A stretch of 64,000 bases of DNA. Origin: Marivivens niveibacter. GTDB lineage: Bacteria; Pseudomonadota; Alphaproteobacteria; Rhodobacterales; Rhodobacteraceae. The stretch is from assembly GCF_002150005.2 (NCBI RefSeq), contig NZ_MSPP01000001.1, positions 744,001 through 808,000 of the forward strand. The letters are read 5' to 3'. Shown here piece after piece: positions 52,973-61,734 of this stretch. The notes beneath the pieces were generated by a model that was not told where the DNA came from, made no database searches, and saw only the letters and a list, made by a program, of their open reading frames with translations. Positions within the stretch are counted from its first letter, which is position 1; the number at the start of each line of letters is the position of its first letter. Both the position numbers and the translations under genes were made by a program.

Positions 52973-53528
52973 CGCTGTAAGCGCTCTGAACGGCCAAGAG
53001 GCCAAAGGCGACGTCACTGTCCGCGAACTGGGCCTAACGGGGATGATTACCCTGCGTGGCGATTTCGAAGATGAAAACTTTGGTGCGGCTCTGTCCCAGA
53101 TCACTGGGGCAGGGGTGCCAGATGTGCGCCATTTCGTGCAGGCGGGTGATTTCACTGTTCTGTGGATGTCGCCTGACGAACTGCTGGTGATCCTGCCGTA
53201 TGAAAAGGCAGCGGAAACGGTCGCGGCCTTTGATGCGGCGCTAAAGGGCACGCATTTTCTGGCTGTGAACGTATCGGACGCACGTGCGCTGATTTCGATT
53301 TCGGGTGATTTTGCCAACGAAGTGTTGGCAAAACTATCGCCCGTCGATATGTCCGCCGATCGGTTCACTGCTGGCATGGTGCGTCGCACCCGTTTGGCCC
53401 AAGTCGCCGCCGCGTTTTGGATGCTACCTGACGGGTCGTATAACCTGATGTGTTTCCGTTCCGTGGCGGATTACGCTTTTGGCCTTCTTTCCACATCTGC
53501 GAAAGCAGGTAAGGTCGGCGCGATCTAA
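52965..53528 (+). CDS. soxG: Sarcosine oxidase subunit gamma
   Basis: The 187-residue gamma subunit, structurally related to the GcvT fold and placed beside alpha in the complex. GDFEDENFGAALSQITGAG, WMSPDELLVILPYEKA and LISISGDFANEVLAKLSPVD are recognisable family segments. It starts 8 bases inside soxA and is followed 23 bases later by a strong terminator, so it closes the operon. Confidence 0.94.
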   Translation: MSNAVSALNGQEAKGDVTVRELGLTGMITLRGDFEDENFGAALSQITGAGVPDVRHFVQAGDFTVLWMSPDELLVILPYEKAAETVAAFDAALKGTHFLAVNVSDARALISISGDFANEVLAKLSPVDMSADRFTAGMVRRTRLAQVAAAFWMLPDGSYNLMCFRSVADYAFGLLSTSAKAGKVGAI

Positions 53529-53550
53529 AAAGTAAAGTAAAAATTCTACA

Positions 53551-53587
53551 AAACGCCCTGTGACATGACTGCCGCAGGGCGTTTTTG
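53551..53587 (+). terminator. Intrinsic terminator of the sarcosine oxidase operon
   Basis: AAACGCCCTG (53551-53560) pairs with CAGGGCGTTT (53575-53584) around a 14-base loop, and the stem runs into TTTTT at 53582-53586. The 10-bp GC-rich stem directly after soxG makes this a convincing Rho-independent terminator. Confidence 0.9.
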
Positions 53588-53696
53588 TATTTTGACTGTC
53601 AATTGATCGACACGAAAATGCGAGGTAATTCTAAACTAATAAGAAAGTTGGGACGTATCTTGCAGTGCGTACTCAGCACTGAGGTAGAGTATTACA

Positions 53697-54731
53697 ATGC
53701 GGATCACGTCCGTCACGCCTATGAAAAACGAGGCCCCATTCCTGTTGGAGTGGGTTGCATACCATCGTTTGATTGGTGTGAACGATATTGTCGTCTTTAC
53801 CAACGATTGCAGCGACGGCACCGACCGAATGTTGGAACGTCTGGATGAACTTGGCGAATTGCGCCATTTCGCGAACCCATCTTTTCTGATCAAGGGTGCG
53901 AAACACCATCTGACTGCGATCCGCTATTTCAATAAATTGATGCGTCCATCACGTTCGGATTGGGTTGTCAGCTTTGACGCCGATGAATTTATGTGCGTGA
54001 ACGTGGGCGAAGGGCGCATGTCAGACCTATTCGCAGCGAAACCAGACGCTAACGTTTGGTCGTTGTCGCAGCTGAATTTTGGTCACGGCGGCATTACGGA
54101 CTACAGTGATGATCTGGTCACCGATCAGTTCCGATACTGCTGGCGCGATGGAGCGCCGTATCACGCCGATGCAAACCGGCGCGGTGCCAAAACGTTGACC
54201 CATAAATCCTCTGAACCCGTTGAATGGCACAACCATTCGCCTGTGTTCCACGAAGACAAGCTTCGGTTTGCGCGTGTTCACAACGGGTCGGGCGAACGTC
54301 TGCGCCATCTGGATTTGCGCAAAGACGTCAAACATTTGGATTATCCGTACTACGGGTACGGCATGGTCCAGCTAAACCATTATGCTCTGCGATCTATTGA
54401 TAGCTATTTGCTCAAGGTCAGCCGCGGCAACGCCAACCATGCCCAAGCGAACTACGGTCTTCCGTATTGGCGCCGTTATGACCGCAACGACCAATACGAC
54501 GACAAAATCCTGCGCTGGACGGATCGTATTGCAGAAAAACGCGCTGAGTATCTAAGGGATCCAGAATTGCGCGACCTGCATGAAGCCGCCGTTGCAAACG
54601 CACAGGATCAAATTGCAGCAGCAAAGCAGACGCCAGAAGGGCAGGCGCTTATGAAACGCCTGACGCGTTATGTCACCAATAATCCAGGTGTGATGCTGGA
54701 CGATGGTGATCACCTGCGGACCGCAGGGTAA
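53697..54731 (+). CDS. Family-2-type glycosyltransferase A
   Basis: A 344-residue cytoplasmic protein of the Glyco_tranf_2_4 type. The N-terminus MRITSVTPMKNEAPFLLEWV with HRLIGVNDIVVFTNDCSDGT is the nucleotide-sugar-binding start of the family, and SFDADEFMCVN near residue 96 supplies the D-x-D metal motif. The conserved FGHGG, YGYGMVQLNHYALRS and SYLLKVSRGNANHAQA follow. It is the first of four paralogues in 5.3 kb and is most like the next gene, which starts 4 bases after its stop, so the two are a tandem duplication. Sugar donor and acceptor are unknown. Confidence 0.88.
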   Translation: MRITSVTPMKNEAPFLLEWVAYHRLIGVNDIVVFTNDCSDGTDRMLERLDELGELRHFANPSFLIKGAKHHLTAIRYFNKLMRPSRSDWVVSFDADEFMCVNVGEGRMSDLFAAKPDANVWSLSQLNFGHGGITDYSDDLVTDQFRYCWRDGAPYHADANRRGAKTLTHKSSEPVEWHNHSPVFHEDKLRFARVHNGSGERLRHLDLRKDVKHLDYPYYGYGMVQLNHYALRSIDSYLLKVSRGNANHAQANYGLPYWRRYDRNDQYDDKILRWTDRIAEKRAEYLRDPELRDLHEAAVANAQDQIAAAKQTPEGQALMKRLTRYVTNNPGVMLDDGDHLRTAG

Positions 54732-54734
54732 TAG

Positions 54735-55751
54735 ATGCGCATTACGTCCGTCACCACAATGAAGGACGAAGCCCCATTTATTTTGGAATGGGTCGCTTAT
54801 CACCGTCTAATTGGCCTGAACGATATTTTGGTGTTTTCGAATGATTGTTCGGATGGCACCGATGACATGTTGGATCGTTTGGACGATCTGGGGCTGATCC
54901 GCCATTACCCAAACCCGTCGATGTTTACCGGAAACCCCAAACATCATCTGCAAGTCGTGCGGTATATCAACACGTTTTCGCGGCTGCGCAGATCAGATTG
55001 GGTGACCAGTTTCGATGCGGATGAATTTATCTGCATCAACACAGGTGCGGGCAAAGTCGAAGATTTGTTCAACGACATGCCCGATACCGATGTGTGGTCG
55101 ATGTCGCAGCTTAATTTTGGTCACGGTGGGGTGTCTGAATATACCGATGCACTGATGGGTGAACAGTTTCATTACTGTTGGGATTATCACTCCAATTTCT
55201 TTACCCGTCAAAACAAACGCGGCACGAAATCAATGACGCGCATGGCGGCAAAACCGGTCGAAATACGGAACCATTCATGTGTGTTTGATCCGGCAGCGCA
55301 AAACAATCTGATTATGCGAAACGGCAGCGGAGCCCACATCAAAGACGTTGATTTGTCGCGCGATGTCAAAAGCCTGCTGCACCCGGATTATGGTTTTGAT
55401 CTGGTCCAGCTAAATCATTATCCGCTGCGGTCCATCGACAGTTTTTTGCTGAAACGTATGCGCGGCAATGCGAACCACGACAACGCGGACTATGGCATCA
55501 AATATTGGCGCAAGTACGATTTTAATGTTGTGCGGAACGACAGTATCGCCCGCTGGATTCCTGATGTGCGCGCAATGCGGGATGATTTGCTAAAAGATCC
55601 GGTATTGGGTCCGTTGCATCGCAGCGCGGTTGAAAATGCCCAAAACCGCATCGCAGGGCTGAAACAGAACGAACACGTTCAGGGGTTAATGGCGGCGATC
55701 AATCGGTATGTTCGCCGCAATCCAGGGATTTTGGCTCAGGCAGCGGGGTAA
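54735..55751 (+). CDS. Family-2-type glycosyltransferase B
   Basis: A 338-residue paralogue of the preceding gene, beginning MRITSVTTMKDEAPFILEWV and HRLIGLNDILVFSNDCSDGT, with the D-x-D motif in SFDADEFICIN. The two proteins can be aligned from end to end by eye without gaps of note, but they have diverged enough to suggest different acceptors. The pair is translationally linked by a 3-base gap. Its 3' end overlaps the convergent sulfotransferase-like gene by 16 bases. Confidence 0.88.
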   Translation: MRITSVTTMKDEAPFILEWVAYHRLIGLNDILVFSNDCSDGTDDMLDRLDDLGLIRHYPNPSMFTGNPKHHLQVVRYINTFSRLRRSDWVTSFDADEFICINTGAGKVEDLFNDMPDTDVWSMSQLNFGHGGVSEYTDALMGEQFHYCWDYHSNFFTRQNKRGTKSMTRMAAKPVEIRNHSCVFDPAAQNNLIMRNGSGAHIKDVDLSRDVKSLLHPDYGFDLVQLNHYPLRSIDSFLLKRMRGNANHDNADYGIKYWRKYDFNVVRNDSIARWIPDVRAMRDDLLKDPVLGPLHRSAVENAQNRIAGLKQNEHVQGLMAAINRYVRRNPGILAQAAG

Positions 55752-56542
55752 ATTTCCGATGCGGGGCGGCATTCGTCGACCCAGTCATTATTTTCCGCGT
55801 AACCCAGCGTAATCAGCGCTTGACCGAATTCCCGAACGTAAATTTCAGCAACCTCGCGCGGCAGTTTGGTTTTCCACTGCGCTGGTTTGCCTGATTTTAC
55901 GTGTTGTTTGACGTTGGCTGCGCGGTCTTCAGATTTGGCCGCACCGCCGAAAAGGCTGTGATCCCAATAATATTTGACCACACCATCAATATCGAACCCT
56001 TCGACGCCCATCTGTTCCAACGCGCCACGGAAAATCGAACAGTCGGTGTCGTTGACCACGTCTTCGAATTTCAGATCGACGACATGGCGATGTCCGTATG
56101 GCCAGACCAGCATTTCCAGTACGGTTTCACGGTGTTTATTTTCCATTTCAAACAGCATTTGATCCACCGTGGTCGGTAGGCTGTTGATATGTTCCTGATA
56201 GGTCTTGCCGCCCAGATCATCGCGTGGGACCCGCAGGAATTTTTCATTCCCCAAAGGCGCGGTCAGGTGGTAGCGCGCACCTGAAATCAAAATATCGCGC
56301 GGGTCACGGATGATGTGCAAAAACCGAGCCTGCGACGCATCAAAGAACGGAATTGGAAACAGCGAATTCCAATGAACAACCAACGCAGGTCCAGAGGCGG
56401 GCAGGGTGGACAGCTGTTTGCCGTTGTAGCCGCGCACAATGGGGATGTCGTTGTCGGACGCGTATTTGTGGAACGTGCGACGCATCCAGACGGTCCCCGT
56501 TTTGTGATGCGTGCCGACACATAAAAAACGGGGCGCGGTCAT
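55736..56542 (-). CDS. Sulfotransferase-like protein
   Basis: A 268-residue protein with the PAPS-binding signature of sulfotransferases: the 5' phosphosulfate loop GTHHKTGTVWMRRTF near residue 7 and the 3' phosphate motif IIRDPRDILISGARYH near residue 85. The remainder is the usual helical core. Sulfate transfer to a carbohydrate is the likely reaction because the gene is flanked on both sides by glycosyltransferases and its start overlaps the next transferase by 4 bases (56539-56542). The acceptor is inferred, not visible. Confidence 0.82.
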   Translation of the reverse strand: MTAPRFLCVGTHHKTGTVWMRRTFHKYASDNDIPIVRGYNGKQLSTLPASGPALVVHWNSLFPIPFFDASQARFLHIIRDPRDILISGARYHLTAPLGNEKFLRVPRDDLGGKTYQEHINSLPTTVDQMLFEMENKHRETVLEMLVWPYGHRHVVDLKFEDVVNDTDCSIFRGALEQMGVEGFDIDGVVKYYWDHSLFGGAAKSEDRAANVKQHVKSGKPAQWKTKLPREVAEIYVREFGQALITLGYAENNDWVDECRPASEIYPAA

Positions 56543-57534
56543 TTATCTTTCTCATTTTGTGGGAATTTTCCGGTGTCCACAAATTCACGATATTCGGGGA
56601 CCTCTAGCTGGTAATTCAGGACCAGACGGGACGCATGGATACACGCGCGGTGCAACGCTGCTAGATCGGCATCTTGTAGCCAATCGTCCATGATCGCGCG
56701 AATTTGGGCGGTTTGAATGCTGGCATCTTCGTTCGCATTCAGATCGTATTTGCCCCAATAATCGGTATCGATACGATCCTTATTCTTGGAATTGGCGGTG
56801 CCACGTAGCCGTTTCAGCAGAAAATCTTCTCGGCTTTTGATCGCATAGTGATTTACTTGCGCGTAATCGTAGCCCAGCGTGTCTTTGCCAAACCGCCAGC
56901 CGCCTTTTAACACTTTGTGCGGCATGTCTTTGCCCGATGCATTGACCCATTTGATCTGGCCTTCGGGCATGTCTTCCCATTTGTGCAGCTTGGGGCGGTG
57001 GACGCCGAAATAGTCAAACTTTTGTGGACGGAATAGAGTTTTGAACCCCCAGACCAGTCCGTTTTCTGGTTCATCAAATGTTGATCCGCGCGTGAAACGT
57101 TCGGTCACTAACCGGTTGGGATCAAATTCTTTTTCGTCGCATGATCCCATCAGGCGCCAAGGGATCGAAATAGCATCCGCATCACCGCACGCGTCATGCA
57201 AAGCGGACAGAGTATGATCCCCGACTTTGACGTTCACAAATTCATCGGCATCAACGATCAGGGCCCAATCGTGTTCGCGTACCCATTCGGTACGGTTGGC
57301 ACGGCTATAGGCGGACCGCTGCGGGTCCATCCGCGGGCCTTGGGGGTTATCGTGGTGTCGGATGACACCCATTTGATCCAGACGGTTCAGCATTAGATTG
57401 GTGCCGTCTGTGCAGTCATTGGAAAACAGTAGAAAACTATCGACCCCGATCGATTTATGATACGCCAGCCATTCCAGCAGGTATGGCCCTTCGTTTTTCA
57501 TCGTCGAGATAAGGACGGTGCTTTGGTGTGCCAT
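56539..57534 (-). CDS. Family-2-type glycosyltransferase C
   Basis: A 331-residue member of the same family: STMKNEGPYLLEWLAYHKSI, LFSNDCTDGTNLML and the D-x-D in LIVDADEFVNVK. The C-terminal half has the family segments DYAQVNHYAIKSREDFLLKR and NSKNKDRIDTDYWGKYD. It is transcribed leftward, before the sulfotransferase gene and 9 bases after the fourth transferase gene. It is more distant from A and B than those are from each other. Confidence 0.87.
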   Translation of the reverse strand: MAHQSTVLISTMKNEGPYLLEWLAYHKSIGVDSFLLFSNDCTDGTNLMLNRLDQMGVIRHHDNPQGPRMDPQRSAYSRANRTEWVREHDWALIVDADEFVNVKVGDHTLSALHDACGDADAISIPWRLMGSCDEKEFDPNRLVTERFTRGSTFDEPENGLVWGFKTLFRPQKFDYFGVHRPKLHKWEDMPEGQIKWVNASGKDMPHKVLKGGWRFGKDTLGYDYAQVNHYAIKSREDFLLKRLRGTANSKNKDRIDTDYWGKYDLNANEDASIQTAQIRAIMDDWLQDADLAALHRACIHASRLVLNYQLEVPEYREFVDTGKFPQNEKDK

Positions 57535-57543
57535 CTTTCGCTT

Positions 57544-58941
57544 TCAATTCTCGGGGGTAGGGGCGTCTTTTGGGGTGCTATCGTCAGACTGATCCGCTTT
57601 GGCGGCTGATGCCTTCATACGCGCTACGGATTGCTTTAGCAGCGGTACTCCTAATTGCGCGCCTTCTGGCCCTTCCATGAACGGATTGTCATCCAGCGTC
57701 ATGGCTTTTTCTGTTTTTGCTTCGCGTTTTTCGGCGGTTTCGGTGTCTTCTTTCACCGGCTCGCCTGCGCCGGCTGCCTGTTTCAGGGCAGCCCGGGTTT
57801 CGCCTTTTTTCGCGGTTTGGGTCTGGGCGATCATTTTGGCGATCGTCTTGTCTGGCACGCCTTGGGCTTGCAGTTCTTTGACCTTTTCCTGCCAGACCTT
57901 TGGAAGGTGCTGAATGAACAGAACTTCATCCAGCTTGTCCAACGGAACTTCGGATGCCTTTTTCAGTTCATCGACCCATTTTTCATATTCGCCAGACGAA
58001 TGCAGAACCTTTACGCGGTTGGCGTGGAATTCCAGCGCCTTGTCCTGCAATTCACGCATGATGGGATCCTCGAGGATGCGTTCCATCTTTTTCTTTACGC
58101 CGCGCAGATGCCGGTGAACGTTTGTCACCTCTAGTTCGTTGCGATCGAATAGCGCGAAATAAGCTTCGTTATATTTGTCGGGCTTGTTGTTCACGTTGCC
58201 GCGCACGCGGCGCAGTAGATACGCCTCATAGGATTTTACAGCGTAGTGGTTCAATTCAACCAATTTGTAGCCAAGTGTAGGTTTGGTCGATCGCCAGCCC
58301 GATAGCGAAAATTCATCGGGCATCCGTTCGCCCGATCCGTTCACCCAAACCTGATCGTACAGCATTTTTGCACGGTCCGGTTTTTGTTTGGCGTTTTTCA
58401 CGTGGGGACGGTGAATGCCCAATTTTACATTCGGGTAAGGACGGAACAGAGTTTTCACGCCCCATCCTTTTTTGAATTTGTCTGGCGCGGCTTGGGTGTA
58501 CATTTCGGACACCAATCCAGGGTTCCAATCAGTAATCCCGCTGGACCCAAAGAAACGCCATGTGATGGCCATGGCTTGAGCTTCTTCTGGGATACGTTCG
58601 ACCAGATCAGAAATGCGTCCCTTGCCGCATTTGATGGACAGGAATTCATCCGCGTCCATGGTCAAAATCCATTCGCTGTCCATCACCTCTTCGTTTTGGG
58701 TGGCCAGCGCCAGCGCGTTCGGCTGGGGTTTTTTACCTTCGGGAACGTCGTTGCGGAAATGTTTGCACCAACCCAGTTCCTGTAACCGGATCAACATATC
58801 GTCGGTGCCGTCGCCGCAGTTGTTGGTGTAAACGCAAATGTTATCGAAACCGATGTGATTGTGGAACGCCACCCATTCAACCAAGGAATGGCCTTCGTCC
58901 TTCATCATCGAAAGAATTGTATATTTATGTTTCGGAGCCAT
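57544..58941 (-). CDS. Family-2-type glycosyltransferase D with C-terminal extension
   Basis: A 465-residue paralogue, first in the leftward operon. Residues 1-300 form the transferase (SMMKDEGHSLVEWVAFHNHI, YTNNCGDGTDDML, TMDADEFLSIK). Residues about 345-465 are an extra tail: a short helical part (LFIQHLPKVWQEKVKELQAQ), then an Ala/Glu/Lys-rich low-complexity stretch (AAGAGEPVKEDTETAEKREA) that is probably disordered or a coiled coil. The tail may serve to hold partners, which is inference. The other three paralogues lack it. Confidence 0.85.
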   Translation of the reverse strand: MAPKHKYTILSMMKDEGHSLVEWVAFHNHIGFDNICVYTNNCGDGTDDMLIRLQELGWCKHFRNDVPEGKKPQPNALALATQNEEVMDSEWILTMDADEFLSIKCGKGRISDLVERIPEEAQAMAITWRFFGSSGITDWNPGLVSEMYTQAAPDKFKKGWGVKTLFRPYPNVKLGIHRPHVKNAKQKPDRAKMLYDQVWVNGSGERMPDEFSLSGWRSTKPTLGYKLVELNHYAVKSYEAYLLRRVRGNVNNKPDKYNEAYFALFDRNELEVTNVHRHLRGVKKKMERILEDPIMRELQDKALEFHANRVKVLHSSGEYEKWVDELKKASEVPLDKLDEVLFIQHLPKVWQEKVKELQAQGVPDKTIAKMIAQTQTAKKGETRAALKQAAGAGEPVKEDTETAEKREAKTEKAMTLDDNPFMEGPEGAQLGVPLLKQSVARMKASAAKADQSDDSTPKDAPTPEN

Positions 58942-59045
58942 AGCTGCCTGTTAATTACCTGCCTGTGTGGCGTCGTTACGCCATATGTTTACGCTGCAGC
59001 ATAGCGAACACAGGCCATAAGTCTACCGGTGGCAGCAAATTGGGG

Positions 59046-59075
59046 TTGACGTTCGGGCTACATGCGCTTTGTTAC
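59046..59075 (+). promoter_or_regulatory. Possible sodB promoter
   Basis: TTGACG (59046-59051) and TGTTAC (59070-59075) are 18 bases apart and stand 38 bases before the sodB ATG. The -35 box is good, the -10 box weak, so the call is tentative. Confidence 0.35.
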
Positions 59076-59112
59076 AACACAACAAAAACAAACGAACAAA
59101 AGGAATTTTCAA

Positions 59113-59712
59113 ATGGCTTTTGAACTCCCTGATCTGCCGTACGCACATGACGCTCTGGCTGCCAAAGGCATGTCGGCAGAGACCATGGAATACCACCATG
59201 ACATCCACCACAAAGCCTACGTCGACAACGGCAACAAACTGATCGCCGGCACCGAGTGGGAAGGCAAAACGATGGAAGAGATCATCGTTGGCACCTACGA
59301 CAAATCGGCAGTTGCGCAAAACGGCATCTTCAACAACATCTCTCAGCTGTGGAACCACAACCAGTTCTGGGAAATGATGGGTCCAGACGGCAACGCAATG
59401 CCAACTGAACTGGAAAAGGCGCTGGTTGAATCCTTCGGTTCGGTTGACGAATTCAAATCGCAATTCTCGGCTGCTGGTGCAGGCCAGTTCGGTTCGGGCT
59501 GGGCGTGGCTGGTCAAAGACACCGACGGCGCACTGAAAGTCACCAAAACCGAAAACGGTGTGAACCCACTGTGCTTTGGTCAAACTGCGCTGCTGGGCTG
59601 TGACGTTTGGGAACACTCGTACTACATCGACTTCCGCAACAAACGCCCTGCATACCTGACCAACTTCTTGGACAACCTGGTAAACTGGGAAAACGTTGCA
59701 GGCCGCATGTAA
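59113..59712 (+). CDS. sodB: Superoxide dismutase (iron type)
   Basis: Converts superoxide to oxygen and hydrogen peroxide in the cytoplasm. The 199-residue protein has the metal ligands H27 (MEYHHDIHHKAY), the second His in LWNHNQFWEMM, and the Asp and His of CDVWEHSYYIDFRNKRPAYL. FELPDLPYAHDALAAKGMSA is the typical start. The sequence pattern favours iron over manganese, but metal choice is uncertain. ATG 59113 follows AAAAGGA; a longer open frame to 59062 has no homology and no site. A terminator follows 23 bases after its stop. Confidence 0.96.
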   Translation: MAFELPDLPYAHDALAAKGMSAETMEYHHDIHHKAYVDNGNKLIAGTEWEGKTMEEIIVGTYDKSAVAQNGIFNNISQLWNHNQFWEMMGPDGNAMPTELEKALVESFGSVDEFKSQFSAAGAGQFGSGWAWLVKDTDGALKVTKTENGVNPLCFGQTALLGCDVWEHSYYIDFRNKRPAYLTNFLDNLVNWENVAGRM

Positions 59713-59735
59713 TTTGCGCGACAGCGATTAACGTT

Positions 59736-59764
59736 AGGGCCGTCCGTCTGGGCGGCCCTTTTTC
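59736..59764 (+). terminator. Intrinsic terminator of sodB
   Basis: AGGGCCGTCC (59736-59745) pairs with GGGCGGCCCT (59750-59759) with one G-T wobble and a 4-base loop, running into TTTTT at 59759-59763. A strong stem right after sodB. Confidence 0.88.
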
Positions 59765-59834
59765 TTTTCACGCTAAAGTTTCGCAGGGTTTCGCCGTTGC
59801 AGGGACCGACAGTCAACATGACACAGGCGGGCCA

Positions 59835-61658
59835 ATGCGTCGATTTTTACGTGGTATTATCCTTAACTACTCTGCTCTTGCGGTGTTTTTGTTAGTGGGC
59901 GGCGTCCCGCTAATTTTGGCGGCGGTTTATGCTGGTATGTTCGCATTGGATCGCACCAATGACCTAGAGCGTGTTCACAATTTGGGCGATGCATACGAGG
60001 TATCTTCGATCTCGGTCAATTTGATCCATGAATTGCAGGTCGAACGCGGCATGTCTGCCACCTATCTTGCCTCAGGCGGGACCGAGTTCTCATCCCGACT
60101 GGACGGACAGCGCGCCAAAGTGGACGCATTGCGCGCAGACTTTGAATTGGCGCTGTCCGCGATCCATTCTGACAGTCCATTCCGTTCCGCATTTGAACAA
60201 TCGAACGACCTGATGGCCCTGCTGGACAAAGAACGGGGTATTATCTCGGAGTCATCGGCAACAGTGTCCGAGGCTGTCAGTGTTTACACGGATATCATCG
60301 AACAACTTATCCACCAGATCGACATGACTGCGGTGGATGATTTTTCCAGCCTTGTTCATGCAACCGTCGCATTTTTGCGTGCCAAAGATAGCATGGGTTT
60401 GGAACGCGCGGCTGCGGCGCGCATCGCAACGCTTGGTGAGCTGACTGACGCGGATATGCGTCGCCTTGTAACCTTGGCAACGGTGCAGGACATGTATTTT
60501 GCGGATTTCGTGCGCTATGATGATGACCTGCTTCAATCTGCATACGACCGTGTCGATAAAGCCTTTGAAACGGTGAAGGTGCTGCGACTACGCGAACGCA
60601 TTTTATCGGGTGACGTCGAAAATTTGCGCCCCGTGTCTGTGTTTGCCGACTACACCAGCCGTATCAATTTGTTGCACCGGATCGAATTGGAATTGGTCGA
60701 CAGCTTGCAAACTTCGGTTAGTGCAAAGCTGGTTGAAACGCGCGGGTCGTTGTTCCGTATTTTGACCCTATTTGTCGTCACTCTGATTTTCTGTGGCATC
60801 ATGGTGTGGGGACTAGGCCGTATCAAAGCGGGTATTCTGTCGGAAATTGTGTCGGCATCGAAACGTATGATTGATGGTGATCTGGATGCGAAATTGCCCA
60901 AAGCTGGGCGCAACCAGCTGTCGGATGTGATCCGCACGATTGCCATTTTCCGTGATCGCACCCGCGAAGCGCAGGCCGCTATGCAGGCTGTTTTGGATAA
61001 AGAAGCCGAAGCCTTGGCATCTCTGCGGGAAGCCACCGAAAAAGGCAACGAACGGTCCGCGCGCATCGCCCAAGATCTGGAACGCACGGCACAATCCACT
61101 GAACAGTTGGCCCAATCGGTTCAAAACGCTGTCGCCAACACTGACATGGCAAATGGCTTTGCGGGTGAAATGCGCGTCAAAGCAAATGAAGGCACCAAAG
61201 TCGTCAACGACGCAATTGAGGCGATGGGCCGTATCCGCAATGCGTCTGATAAAATCACGTCGATCATCAAAATCATTGATGAAATCGCATTCCAGACAAA
61301 CCTTCTGGCTTTGAACGCACGGGTCGAAGCAGCGCGTGCGGGGCACGTGGGTCGCGGCTTTGCCGTGGTCGCAACCGAAGTTCAGCAGCTGGCCGCACGT
61401 TCCGCCCGAGCCGCTGGAGATGTATCGACACTGATCGAAGAGGCCGCTCGCGAAGTGCAAACAGGTGTGAAAATTGTTGAGGCAAGCGGGGATACTTTGG
61501 CCGAGATTTCGTTCGGCGCGAACGAGATCGCGCAGCTGATTGAAACGGTCACCGACATGTCGCGGCAACAGTCCGAAGCCTTGGATGAAATAAACCAAGC
61601 GACGAACCGTCTGGACGAAGAAATGCGGACACTGTCATCAGGCAGATCCGCGGCTTGA
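59835..61658 (+). CDS. NIT-domain chemoreceptor (membrane-bound methyl-accepting protein)
   Basis: A 607-residue receptor. Residues about 9-38 are the first transmembrane helix; residues about 50-290 form the periplasmic nitrate/nitrite-sensing-type (NIT) domain, recognised by IHELQVERGMSATYLASGG and by the helical pattern after it. The second membrane helix (ILTLFVVTLIFCGIMVWGLG) stands near residue 305-328, then a HAMP domain and the cytoplasmic signalling region with its tip [20 protein letters not shown] and VGRGFAVVATEVQQLAARSA. The C-terminus lacks an NWETF-like CheR tether. ATG 59835 (MRRFLRGII) is preferred to the open frame that begins inside sodB. The ligand may be nitrate or nitrite; this is inferred from the family. 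It could signal to the chemosensory operon or to another CheA. Confidence 0.9.
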   Translation: MRRFLRGIILNYSALAVFLLVGGVPLILAAVYAGMFALDRTNDLERVHNLGDAYEVSSISVNLIHELQVERGMSATYLASGGTEFSSRLDGQRAKVDALRADFELALSAIHSDSPFRSAFEQSNDLMALLDKERGIISESSATVSEAVSVYTDIIEQLIHQIDMTAVDDFSSLVHATVAFLRAKDSMGLERAAAARIATLGELTDADMRRLVTLATVQDMYFADFVRYDDDLLQSAYDRVDKAFETVKVLRLRERILSGDVENLRPVSVFADYTSRINLLHRIELELVDSLQTSVSAKLVETRGSLFRILTLFVVTLIFCGIMVWGLGRIKAGILSEIVSASKRMIDGDLDAKLPKAGRNQLSDVIRTIAIFRDRTREAQAAMQAVLDKEAEALASLREATEKGNERSARIAQDLERTAQSTEQLAQSVQNAVANTDMANGFAGEMRVKANEGTKVVNDAIEAMGRIRNASDKITSIIKIIDEIAFQTNLLALNARVEAARAGHVGRGFAVVATEVQQLAARSARAAGDVSTLIEEAAREVQTGVKIVEASGDTLAEISFGANEIAQLIETVTDMSRQQSEALDEINQATNRLDEEMRTLSSGRSAA

Positions 61659-61678
61659 TCAAAGCGTTTATGTGGGGT

Positions 61679-61697
61679 TGTATGCGCCCCGCATACA
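61679..61697 (+). other. Inverted repeat between the receptor gene and rarD
   Basis: TGTATGC-GCCCC-GCATACA is a perfect 7-bp hairpin 21 bases after the receptor stop. There is no T-run, so it could be a weak terminator or an operator for the following gene. Confidence 0.35.
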
Positions 61698-61734
61698 TGT
61701 TCTGTAATCGGTAGGTCTATTAAAGGCGCACCCA

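Noticed and set aside
59607-59834. Longer N-terminus for the NIT-domain receptor
   Set aside because: The extension would overlap sodB and its terminator; the membrane helix begins right after ATG 59835.
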